Assembly: GCA_041477655.1 (NCBI GenBank) | Contig: JBGOUP010000006.1 | Location: forward strand, 1 to 30,210 | From: JBGOUP01 sp041477655 | Lineage (GTDB): Bacteria; Patescibacteriota; UBA1384; 2-12-FULL-50-11 | Direction of reading: 5' to 3' | Length of the DNA stretch: 30,210 nt | Shown: positions 1 to 8,800 of the stretch, piece by piece | Layout of the letters: every line of letters begins with the position of its first letter | How positions within the stretch are numbered: the stretch's first letter is position 1 | The notes under the pieces: generated by a model | What the model was told of the DNA's origin: nothing | Databases searched by the model: none | What the model saw: only the letters and a program-made list of their open reading frames with translations | Made by a program: the position numbers and the translations under genes

Positions 1-323
1 GCGCCCATCGAGGCGGCCATACCGATACAAATAGTCGAGACATCGGGTTTGATGTGACGCATGGTGTCGTAAATGGCCAAACCAGCTGAAACCGAACCAC
101 CCGGGCTGTTGATATACATCTGGATATCTTTTTTGTCGTTCTCTGATTCCAAAAATAGTAGTTGGGCCATAATTAGGTTGGCGACATGATCGTCAATCGG
201 TCCGCCGATAAAAATAATCCGATCTTTGAGTAGTCTTGAGTAAATATCGTAGGCCCGCTCACCAAACTGGGTTTTCTCAATGACCATTGGGACCAGGATT
301 TGGTTGTTAATTTCTTTGTTCAT
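1..323 (-). CDS. clpP: ATP-dependent Clp protease proteolytic subunit ClpP, 5' part (runs off the left edge)
   Basis: This is the N-terminal 107 residues of ClpP, the serine peptidase that forms the double-heptameric chamber of the ClpXP/ClpAP protease. The translation shows the family's GERAYDIYSRLLKDRIIFIG stretch, the INSPGGSVSAGLAIYD loop (about residues 71-86) and the nucleophile motif GMAASMGA with Ser105 at the window edge. The catalytic His and Asp lie outside the window. The start is ATG at 323-321 with only a weak GGAA upstream. Trigger factor lies upstream on the same strand, matching the conserved tig-clpP(-clpX) order. A second, diverged copy of the first 14 codons lies 178 bp upstream (349-501), so the real 5' end and its regulation are uncertain. 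Family identity is secure. Confidence 0.95.
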   Translation of the reverse strand, partial: MNKEINNQILVPMVIEKTQFGERAYDIYSRLLKDRIIFIGGPIDDHVANLIMAQLLFLESENDKKDIQMYINSPGGSVSAGLAIYDTMRHIKPDVSTICIGMAASMG

Positions 324-348
324 AGTTCCATAATGTTAGTTAGTTTTT

Positions 349-501
349 TTATAATGAAGTCGCTCGCGACTGCAAAATGCTTGGAAAATTATGGCATTTT
401 TCGTCGCTTCCGTTCGCCACTAAACTTTCATCCGCAGGATAAAAGTTTTTAATGTTGCTCACCATCGGGACTAAGATTTGATTAACCGTTTCTTTTTGCA
501 T
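349..501 (-). pseudogene. 50-aa mini-ORF starting with a ClpP-like N-terminus; partial clpP duplication or leader ORF
   Basis: An ATG at 501 opens a 50-codon ORF beginning MQKETVNQILVPMV, against MNKEINNQILVPMV at the start of clpP. Ten of 14 residues match. After that the frame runs through hairpin-rich sequence with no ClpP homology and stops with TAA at 351-349, 25 bp before the clpP ATG. The matched codons differ at synonymous positions (for example CTG/TTA, CCA/CCG), so the duplication is not recent or has been under selection for the peptide. A near-consensus promoter places its transcription start at or next to this ATG. It may be the remnant of a second clpP copy, the original clpP start separated from the gene by an inserted hairpin element, or a translated leader. 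Its function is unknown. Confidence 0.5.
356..448. repeat. two hairpin-forming inverted repeats between the ClpP-like mini-ORF start and clpP
   Basis: Two imperfect palindromes sit side by side. At 356-410 the outer arms are GAAGTCGC and GCGACGAAAAATGC-type sequence, with an inner AAAATGC/GCATTTT stem. At 422-448 there is a 12-bp stem with one mismatch around a GCA loop. They fill the segment that separates the two copies of the clpP N-terminal codons. They could be a small palindromic insertion element, or RNA structure in the clpP leader. Confidence 0.55.
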
Positions 502-509
502 TTAAGAAA

Positions 510-538
510 ATTGTAAAGTTTCCTTTACATTGTGTCAA
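510..538 (-). promoter_or_regulatory. sigma70-type promoter for the clpP leader ORF
   Basis: On the minus strand TTGACA (538-533) is followed by a 17-bp spacer and TACAAT (515-510). The ATG at 501 begins 8 nt after the -10 box, so the transcript would be leaderless or nearly so. This is the best promoter match in the window. Confidence 0.75.
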
Positions 539-600
539 TGATAGAATATTCTGTTCTTGACAATGGCTTAGTGAAAAGTTAAGCTGTACACGTCTTTACT

Positions 601-666
601 GTCGTAGGGTGGGCATGGGGGTTTGCTTACTCTGCGAGACGCTTCGGAGGTTTTCGGAGCGGCCCA
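601..666. other. gene-free, GC-rich repeat-like stretch between tig and the clpP leader
   Basis: No gene is visible in 539-694. The segment from 601 holds a G-rich run (GTAGGGTGGGCATGGGGG at 605-622), then CTTACTCTGCGAG and two copies of TTCGGAG. The same order of words (GTACGGGGGCGTGGGGG, and CTTAC.TGCGAG on the opposite strand) recurs at 30037-30092, suggesting a diverged dispersed repeat. Confidence 0.4.
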
Positions 667-694
667 CGACCCGCCCTTATCTAAGGGCGGGTCG
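667..694 (-). terminator. perfect 12-bp hairpin directly after the trigger factor stop codon
   Basis: CGACCCGCCCTT and its exact reverse complement flank a 4-nt loop (ATCT), beginning at the base after the tig stop codon TAG (697-695). There is no U-tract on the minus strand after it, so it is either a weak intrinsic terminator, an RNA 3' protecting hairpin or a REP-like palindrome. Confidence 0.6.
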
Positions 695-1876
695 CTACCT
701 TTTAACGACCGCTTGCTTAACTACTTCCTCCAGAAACTGCTGAAACTCTTCGTTAGAACTCAAAATCTTGCCCTGTTCAGTAGCTATTGTTGCCAGCCCT
801 AAGCCAATTCTAACTGAACTTTGACCGGCTTTACACCAATCTTCTTCCATTTTTTCTATGGTTGTCCCCCGTCGTTCCAACCAGTCCTTCTGGCCCAGGC
901 TTCGTTCCAACAGAAAATCGGTCCAGGCTTTTTTAGAGCGTTCAATCTCGCCCACAATTAAACTTTCCGGAACTTCCACTTCGATTTTTTTATCAAATTG
1001 GGATAGCCATTCGGCTTTCTGTTGAGTTAAAAGCTCACCTTCTTTATGCTCAGTTAAATCTTTTTTGACTGTTTCAAGCAAGGCGTTTTTATTTGGCTGC
1101 TCAAATTTCTTGGCAAACTCATCAGTTACTTCTGGTAAATTGAGTTGGAAAACTTCCTGGATTGTTAGAGAAAAATCAACTTTCTTACCGGCAACATCAG
1201 GATCTTGGTGCTCCCTGGGAAAGGTTAGCGAAAAATCTTTAGTTTCACCTTTTTTCATGCCCAGAATCTGTTCTTCAAAGCCAGGAATGGAGGTTTTCTG
1301 CCCCAAAACCACCGGGAAATTAGTTGCCGAAAGTTTATCCAGTTTTTTGCCTGCCAATTTACCTTCAAAACTGACCTGGACTTTATCGCCACTGCTGGCT
1401 GGATCAATTTTAAGCACTTCAGATGCGTGAGCCAGGCGTAGCGACTCTAGAACCTCATCAATATCGTCCTGCTTAACCTCGATTTTTTGTTTGGTTTTCA
1501 CCTTGATGCCCTGCCAGGCTTTAACCTTAACCACAGGTTTAATATCAAATTCGAATGTCAGCTCGCCGGCTTTGCCCTCTTCAAAATTTTCCACCTGCAC
1601 CTGCGGATCTTCAATTGGCGCTACCGCTTTATTACTCAAAAGTTTTGTCCAGGCTGAACGCACTGCCAATGAGTAAGCTTCCTCGCGAACTGCGTCAGGG
1701 TCTATTTGTTGCTTCAAAATATGCTCGGGAGCTTTGCCCGGACGAAAGCCGCTGATCTTGGCATGTGAACCCAGGTGCTTGAGCGCCTCAACAAAAAATT
1801 CCGCCACTTCTGTTTCGGTCAAATTAACGCTGACTTTCTGCCGACTTTTGGGCAGATCATTTTTGCTGATTTCCAT
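695..1876 (-). CDS. tig: trigger factor, ribosome-associated chaperone and peptidyl-prolyl isomerase
   Basis: Trigger factor binds the ribosome beside the exit tunnel and shields nascent chains. The N-terminal ribosome-binding domain carries the signature region as SGFRPGKAPEHILKQQ at about residues 42-57. The FKBP-type PPIase domain follows at about 160-245 (GDKVQVSFEGKLAGKKLD, then IPGFEEQILGMKKGE), and the C-terminal arm ends in a Glu/Lys-rich segment. At 393 aa it is somewhat shorter than the usual length of about 430, as expected for a reduced genome. The start at 1876 is supported by TACAAT at 1890-1885, 8 nt before the ATG, which implies leaderless translation. It is followed by a hairpin and then the clpP region, giving the standard tig-clpP order. 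Confidence 0.95.
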   Translation of the reverse strand: MEISKNDLPKSRQKVSVNLTETEVAEFFVEALKHLGSHAKISGFRPGKAPEHILKQQIDPDAVREEAYSLAVRSAWTKLLSNKAVAPIEDPQVQVENFEEGKAGELTFEFDIKPVVKVKAWQGIKVKTKQKIEVKQDDIDEVLESLRLAHASEVLKIDPASSGDKVQVSFEGKLAGKKLDKLSATNFPVVLGQKTSIPGFEEQILGMKKGETKDFSLTFPREHQDPDVAGKKVDFSLTIQEVFQLNLPEVTDEFAKKFEQPNKNALLETVKKDLTEHKEGELLTQQKAEWLSQFDKKIEVEVPESLIVGEIERSKKAWTDFLLERSLGQKDWLERRGTTIEKMEEDWCKAGQSSVRIGLGLATIATEQGKILSSNEEFQQFLEEVVKQAVVKR

Positions 1877-1884
1877 TGCCCAAC

Positions 1885-1913
1885 ATTGTATCTAATTTGC
1901 CCAGACCTGGAAA
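1885..1913 (-). promoter_or_regulatory. tig promoter, leaderless geometry
   Basis: TTTCCA (1913-1908), a 17-bp spacer and TACAAT (1890-1885) lie 8 nt upstream of the tig ATG. The -10 is strong and the -35 partial. No Shine-Dalgarno sequence precedes the ATG, consistent with a leaderless mRNA. Confidence 0.65.
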
Positions 1914-2024
1914 GCTGGTAGCCTGGTTTTTCTTGATTGACTGAACGGTTAAAAATAGGCAGTATGGTAATAGATGGAGGGTTTGTTTCTAACCACTTAC
2001 AGGGGAGAGGGGGAGTTTTAGAGT

Positions 2025-2675
2025 ATGGCTGTCCCAGTTCAACGCATCGTGGCGTTTGTTGATGGGTCAAATCTTTTCGGCGGTATGGCTGACGTCCTCA
2101 AACCTGGTGAATATTTTGAATTCAGTGAGTTTCTCTCTGCTATTGAGAAAGAAATCAAGATTGACCACGTCAGCTTTTACGGCACTTATATGCGAGCTGA
2201 TCAAAAAACCACTAAAAAAGCCAAGTTATTAGCCCTGGCACAGAAGGAATTCTTCGACAGCACCAAAGACGTTAAGAAGTTAGACTTTTACCGCGGGCAT
2301 TTCTCTAAAACATCGGGCAAAGAGAAGGGTGTTGATATGCATATGGGAATCGATATGGCTGTCGGAGCCTGTACCAACACTTACGACGTTGCTGTGATTG
2401 TGACTGGCGATGCCGACTTATTATATGCCGTAGAAACAGCTAAAAAGTTCGGCAAAGATACCATACTCGCTTGCTTGAGTCCTCGAATTGCCATGGCGAT
2501 GGCCTTCGTTGTCAGCCATCGTGTTGTTGTAGATCTACAGCATTTTTTCGTAACAGGAGCAGGGTTGAAATTCAGAAAAAGGTTGAAAAGGTTCTCATTG
2601 ATAAAACTTAATCCAAAAATCAAGACAGTCGAGGTTAGTATTACTAAAACCCGCCGGCGTCCGGCGGGCATGTAG
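2025..2675 (+). CDS. NYN-domain (LabA/DUF88-type) PIN-like ribonuclease candidate
   Basis: The protein opens with RIVAFVDGSNLFGGM, has a central acidic segment (KGVDMHMGIDMAVGA) and the hallmark VTGDADLLYAVETAKKFGK. These Asp residues form the metal site of NYN domains (PIN-like fold, LabA/DUF88 family), which are predicted or shown RNases in RNA turnover or defence contexts; the exact substrate here is unknown. The 216-aa length fits a single-domain protein plus a basic C-terminal extension. A purine-rich SD (GGGGAGAGGGGGAG, 2002-2015) precedes ATG 2025. The last codons (encoding RRRPAGM) run through a GC-rich palindrome (2650-2668), so the natural C-terminus may have been replaced by read-through into a repeat. 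It is divergent from tig and transcribed towards the giant surface gene. Confidence 0.85.
   Translation: MAVPVQRIVAFVDGSNLFGGMADVLKPGEYFEFSEFLSAIEKEIKIDHVSFYGTYMRADQKTTKKAKLLALAQKEFFDSTKDVKKLDFYRGHFSKTSGKEKGVDMHMGIDMAVGACTNTYDVAVIVTGDADLLYAVETAKKFGKDTILACLSPRIAMAMAFVVSHRVVVDLQHFFVTGAGLKFRKRLKRFSLIKLNPKIKTVEVSITKTRRRPAGM
2650..2668. repeat. GC-rich palindrome at the 3' end of the NYN gene
   Basis: CCCGCCGG and CCGGCGGG flank a CGT loop, a perfect 8-bp stem. It lies inside the last codons of the 2025-2675 gene, ending just before its TAG. It resembles short REP-type palindromes that also act as terminators. It is followed by GCATGTA, which recurs after a related GC-rich stretch at 2745. Confidence 0.6.
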
Positions 2676-2784
2676 GCAAAATGTATCAAACTTACCTGTG
2701 CTTGTCAATATCAAAATCAAAGGCCCGGCACAAAGGGCGCCGAGCATGTAATGAAATGGTAGCAAACAATCCACAAATGTCAAG

Positions 2785-2856
2785 ATGAATCACAGACTTG
2801 ATGGCGTCTATAAATTAGGTAGTCAAACCGCCGAGGTTTTGGGCGTGGAGAAATGA
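2785..2856 (+). CDS. 23-codon upstream ORF overlapping the giant-gene start (ATGA)
   Basis: ATG 2785 opens a 23-codon ORF whose TGA (2854-2856) overlaps the ATG of the giant gene (2853) as ATGA. Its peptide begins MNHRLDGVYKLG, and the giant protein begins MTSLPRIDGIYRQT, so the R-(L/I)-D-G-(V/I)-Y-(K/R) core is shared. The giant gene's own SD-like GGAG sits only 2 nt before its ATG, so coupled termination-reinitiation from this ORF is plausible. It could be a regulatory leader peptide or the remnant of a duplicated gene start. It is too short for any family call. Confidence 0.4.
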   Translation: MNHRLDGVYKLGSQTAEVLGVEK

Positions 2857-5800
2857 CATCCTTACCCCGCATTGACGGAATCTATCGCCAGACTCGGGCG
2901 AGAATCATCTATGAGTACTATGCTCGACCAGTCCGTTTCTTTTCAATCTTCTTGGCCTTGGTAGTAGCTCTGGGCGTTTTTGCTTATCGCCAGCAGATTA
3001 GGGCCCAGCTTAACCCAAAACCGACTATCGATCAGCCATCGGTCAAAGCTAAACAAGGCCGACTGGTTAGCGCTGAAGAACTATTAGTTGGCACGAGCAA
3101 GGCTATTCCTATTGATCAACCGGCGGTTATAGATCTGCCAATCAGCCTGACTACTAAACCAATCGTTGAGATTGCCTACGGAGCTGATCGCACTGACTAT
3201 CGGCAAGTAACCGACAATGTTGGCGAACATTTTAAGGGCGACAAAGGTGATATCAGCGTCGAGTTTGCCGACACAAAGCACGATCGACTTGATCTCAAGC
3301 CGATTGATGGGAAGATCCGCCCCGGCCGCTATAACGTCACTATTAAAGATCCGAATACAAAAGTGGTTATCAGCCAGCAGGAATTTTACTGGGGAGTGCT
3401 GGCCATTAACACCAATAAATCAATTTTTACCCCGAGCGAGTCAGCCTACTTACAGATGGCCGTTCTGGATGATGCCGGCCGGACTCATTGTACTGCCGAC
3501 TTGAGCCTGATTATTACCACGCCCGACTATAAAATGACGACGTTTAGTACCGTTGATGAGACGATCATTAGGAGCGACACTTGCGGCCCGGACAACGTTA
3601 CCGATAACCCCGACTACACCGCCCACTACGCTGTCGGCGCTCCCGGTGATTACCAAATGACTCTGAATAACCTCGACACTGGCGCGACCATAACCGATCA
3701 TTTTCAGGTTGTCGCCACTGTCCCATTCGTTGTCGAACGAACCGGCGCCACTCGAATTAACCCATTCAAATCCGATTACGCTATGCGTGTCAGTATTACC
3801 GCCAACGCCGATTTCCAAGGAACAGTAACCGAAAAGATCCCGGCCAGTTTTCAGATTACCGATCGGGGCGGGGCCAGTTTAGCCACTCAAGATGACTGGC
3901 AAAGATTGTCTTGGTCAGAAACCCTGGCCAAAGACCAAAGAGTCGAATTAACCTATCGCTACCAAGCACCCAAGATCTCGCCCCGGCTGTATGGCCTCGG
4001 TCCGCTGGCCATTGGTGATCAATTTCAAGAAGCCAGAGTTTGGCAGATCGCCGCCGACGCCGCCTGTTCATCAAAAGCTGGCACCACCAGTTGGAACACC
4101 GCCGGTAACTGGACCTGCGCTAACGTTCCAACCACTACCGATACGGTCATTATTACCACCAATCAAGCTATTACCCTTGATATTAATACAGCCAGTGTCA
4201 TTTCCGTGGTCATAAACGGTAGCTCCACCTTGAATCTAAGTAGCTTTACGTTACTGATCGGCAACACCGCCGCGGCCGGCACAGCCTTGACCAATAACGG
4301 CACGTTTACCGCCAGCACCGGCAAAGTCACTATCGGCGGCACGACCAACGTTTCATTAACGACCTTCTCCGGTTCCTTCACCGGTTCCAATACCCTAAAC
4401 AATCTACTCTTCAACTGCGCCGAAGGCACGGCCGCTCGAACCTACACCGGTGGCGCCGCCATTGACGTGGCTGGTAACGTTGACATGACTCCAGTTGGTT
4501 CCGGTTCGGCCCGAGCTTTCATTTATAATCTAGGTGGCGCTAACACTATTCTTGGCACGCTCACCGAAACTCATGGATCTTTGGCTACGGCCACCACTTC
4601 AACCACGGGCACTAACTGGAATCTTAAAACTGGCAAAGTTGTCTTGTCGGCCTCAAGTAATATTTTAAGTATACAGACTGGTTCAGTCTGGACTCTGACC
4701 GGCACCTCCGGGAACCTCTTAACCAACACCAGCGGTACCGTCAACTATGGCACCACCTCAACCCTCGAAGTTACCAGCGGCTCCGGCTCACCAACCCTTT
4801 TCTCGGGCACCGCTACCACTCCTCATATACTGAAAATCAACGCTCCCAGCGCCACCGTCATTAACGCCGGACTCAATATTACCACCGACAACAACGCCAA
4901 TAATAAATTATGGGTAGCGGCCGGTGTTTTTAATTTAGAGGGAAGAACTCTAACCATCGGCACCAGCGGCCTCTGGAACGTGGACGCCAGCGCCACACTC
5001 TGCATCGGCGGCACGACCGGCTCAACCACTGCTACCTGCGACTCTGGCACTACTCAAACCGCCACCTTCACCTTCCCCACCGCCACTTACACCTTCGACG
5101 CCGCTTCAACTATTATATGGCTCAATGACGCTGATCAAACCGTTGACACCACGCCGGCTTACGGCAAGCTCAATTTCACCCCAAAATTGGCCACCGCCAG
5201 TGGCACTAAAACTTACACGATGGAAGGGGCGGCCACTATTCACGGCGACTGGAACATTAAGCCCAAAGCCAGCGCCGCTTCGGCGGTTTTGCAAGTGAGC
5301 TTGGCCGGAACGACGACGCTTGACGCCACCGGCACCACCACCATCGCTCCGGTTTCCGGGGCCAACACCCCAACGGCCAACATCAAACTTCACCCAGCTG
5401 CCAGCGACTGGAACATCTCCAGCGGCTTTTACGATTTGGAGAGTGGCGGGACGCTTGACGGCACCAGCTCCAGCTCGACCATCACCGCTTCCGGTGTCAG
5501 TGGGACACTGCTGACGATTAACTCCGGCACCTACACTCGCGGCACGACGACTTTTATCGTTACCTCCGCCACTGGCTCACCGAAAATTCTCAATACCGCT
5601 ACCACCTTTCATAAACTAACCATTAATGCCGCCGCCACGGTTATTAATGACGGGGCGGCTATAACCATCAATAATGTTGCCGCCGCCACGCTTTACGTCC
5701 AATTGGGGGTGTTTAACGCCTTTAACGCTATTACCGGCCCAGGCTCGGGCAACGGCACTATCCAAATCGACACCACCTTGTGTTTGGGCGGAACCGACAA

Positions 5801-8800
5801 CGGCACTACGGCCACTTGCGACTCCGGCGCCACGGCCACCACAGCCCGAACCCTACCGACTTTTCAGACTTACACGATCAGCACCAACTCGACGGTCATC
5901 TATCTCTCGGACGCCAATAGCCTGACGGTTGACCTGCAAACTTTTTACAACCTTAGCCTGACGCCAAAAATGACTTCCAGCCGGACCTACGCTATGGGTG
6001 GAGCCACGACCATCAACGGCAATTTTAACCTCAAACCCAAGGCTAGTTCTGGTTCACTGGCCTTCGCGACTAATTTGGCCGGCACAACCACCGTCGGCGC
6101 CACTAAAACCACGACTATCCAACCGGATTCAACCAACTCGCCGACCGCTAAACTTGACACCAATACATCCAATGCCCTCTCAACCGGCTTTTTGGATATC
6201 GAAGCCAGCGGCAATATGACCGCCGGCTCGTCAGCAATTACCATGACTGGCACGACTGCTACCCTACTGACAATTGGTGGTAGCGGTACCTTCACGGCTA
6301 ATACCTCGACCGTCAGCCTAACTGGTAACGGTAGTAATACCATCAATACCGCCGGATTCACTGGCAGTAGTGCCCTAAATAACTTGATAACCAATATCAC
6401 CGGCGTTTCGAAGACGTTGGGCGCTGATCTGACTGTTAACGACACCACCACCGTTACCCTGGGCACCCTTGACACCTCCAACTCCGGTAACTACACCCTG
6501 ACGACTGGCAAAATCAGCATCGCCGACTCGGCCAGCGCTATCTTCACCGCCAGAGCATCAACTGTTAACCTATCGGCCACATCCGGAATTCTTTTCACCA
6601 GGGGCACGGCTGGTGTTTTCACTATCGGCACCTCAACAGTCAAGGTTACTAGCGCCTCGGGCACGCCGACTCTGCTGTCGCTAGCCACCACCTTCAACGG
6701 TCTGACAATTGACGCTACCGGAGTGATAGTCGGCGCTGGCGCTGTTATCACTATGTCTGGTACCGACACCAGCACCGACAAACTTTATATTAAAAACGGC
6801 GCTCTTGATGACGGCGGCAATACTATTGTTGGCTCGGCTAACGGGACAATGGTCATGGACTCGGGCGGAACCCTAAAAATTGGCAATAGCGCCGCTAGCA
6901 CTTTCCCCACCAATTACACCAATGGCATTATTACTCTAAATTCTGGCTCAACCGTCGTTTATCAGTCTAGCGTCAATCAAACTGTCTCTGGCGTACCGAC
7001 ATACTCTAATCTGACTATCACACCCGTTTCCTGTACGCCGATTTACTCTTTGGGCGCGGCTACGACGGTCAATGGCGATCTGACCATCAACGGCGGTTCT
7101 TTGGTTAATGTCACCTTTGCCCTGACTGGACCGGGGGCTGGTTCAGGAACGTTTACCATAGCCGCCAGCGCTCAATTTTGCCTTAGCACCGCCACTGCTT
7201 CCTGCACTGCTTCCGGCACGACGGCCACAACCATGCCAGTCTTTCAGACTTATAGTTTTAACGCTACCTCAATTGTTGTCTATATGGGTAACGTTGATAT
7301 GACGATTTCGGGTACACCGGCTTACGGCAACTTGAAATTTATCCCTGTTTTGGCGACAGCCGCTACTACCCGAACCTATACCACCGGTGGAGCGTTAACT
7401 ATCAACGGTAATTTCGACGTTATCCCGACCGCTAGTAACACAACTGATACACTACTGATTAACCCAGCCGGGGACATAACTGTCGCCGCCACAAAAACTA
7501 CAACAATCAAGCCCGGCGTCACCAATAACCCGGCGGCGACACTCGATCTTCGGCCAGTCGCCACCGACTATAACCTATCCACCGGCTTCTTGGTTTTGGA
7601 CTCCAGTGGTAGCGGCGCCGGCACTCTGGATGCCACCAGCGCCGCTTCAACTATTACCTTAACAGGCACGACCGGAACCCTTTTCACCATTGCCAGTGCC
7701 GGTACTTTTACGGCCGGTAGCTCAACCGTTACTCTGACCGGCAACGGCAGTAACACTATTAACACCGCTGGATTGACCGGTAGCAATTCTCTTAGTAACT
7801 TGACTATCAATATCACTGGCGTCTCCAAAACTTTAGGTGCTGATATCGCTGTCACCGGTACCACTACCGTCACCCTGGGTACGCTCGACACCTCCAACGC
7901 CGGTAACTACGCCCTGACAACCGGCAAAATCAGTATCGCCGACTCGGCTAGCGCTATTTTGACTGCCCGGGGCTCAATCGTCACTTTGACCGCCACCACC
8001 GGGACACTGTTTACTCGCGGAACAAACGGTGTCTTTACCCAAGGCACTTCCGAAGTCAAAGTGACCGGCGCCGGGACAACGACATTGCTGTCGGCCGCTA
8101 CTACCTTTCATAAATTAACTATCAACAATAGCAGTAATACCGTTAGCGCCGGGGCGGCCATTACTATGTCTAACGCCGACGCCAACAATAAGCTCGATAT
8201 TCAATCGGGCACATTAGATGACGGCGGTAATCAGATTGTTGGAACGGCCAACGGGACCATGGCGATGAGCTCGGGCACGACTTTGAAATTAGGCAACGGT
8301 TCGGCCTCGATTTTTCCCACTAACTACACCAACGGTATTATTTCGCTTAACGCCGCTTCAACGATTATCTACAACGCTACCATCAATCAGACTATTTCTG
8401 GAGTGCCAACCTACGGCCACCTTAAGCTCTCGGCCGCTTCTGGTACTCCGACCAAAACTGCCGCCGCCAACATTGTGGTTATTGGTAACGTTACTATTGA
8501 TGCTAGCAACACTATGGATATGTCTAACGGCAATAATTATTCACTGACGATCAAGGGCAATTACGCCAACTCCGGCACCTTCACCGCTCAAAACGGCACC
8601 GTTACTTTTAACGCTGTTACTGGTAGCAAAACGATTACTAGTGGTGGTTCGTCTTTTTATGATCTGACTTTTAACGGTGTTTCCGGCGGTTGGACTCTCC
8701 AGGACGCCGCCACTGTCTCTGACGTTTTGACCATTACCAACGGCAATCTTGACGCTGGGGCGGTGACTTTGACCCTCTCTGGTACCAACGGCACGCCATT

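Noticed and set aside
5987..6481. Long minus-strand ORF (164 codons) inside the giant gene, and many similar ones (7568-7897, 9134-9580)
   Set aside because: These are antisense shadows of Thr/Ala/Gly-rich codons (ACC, GCC, GGC give Val/Ala/Gly/Pro on the other strand). They have no RBS, no domain pattern and an implausible hydrophobic composition.
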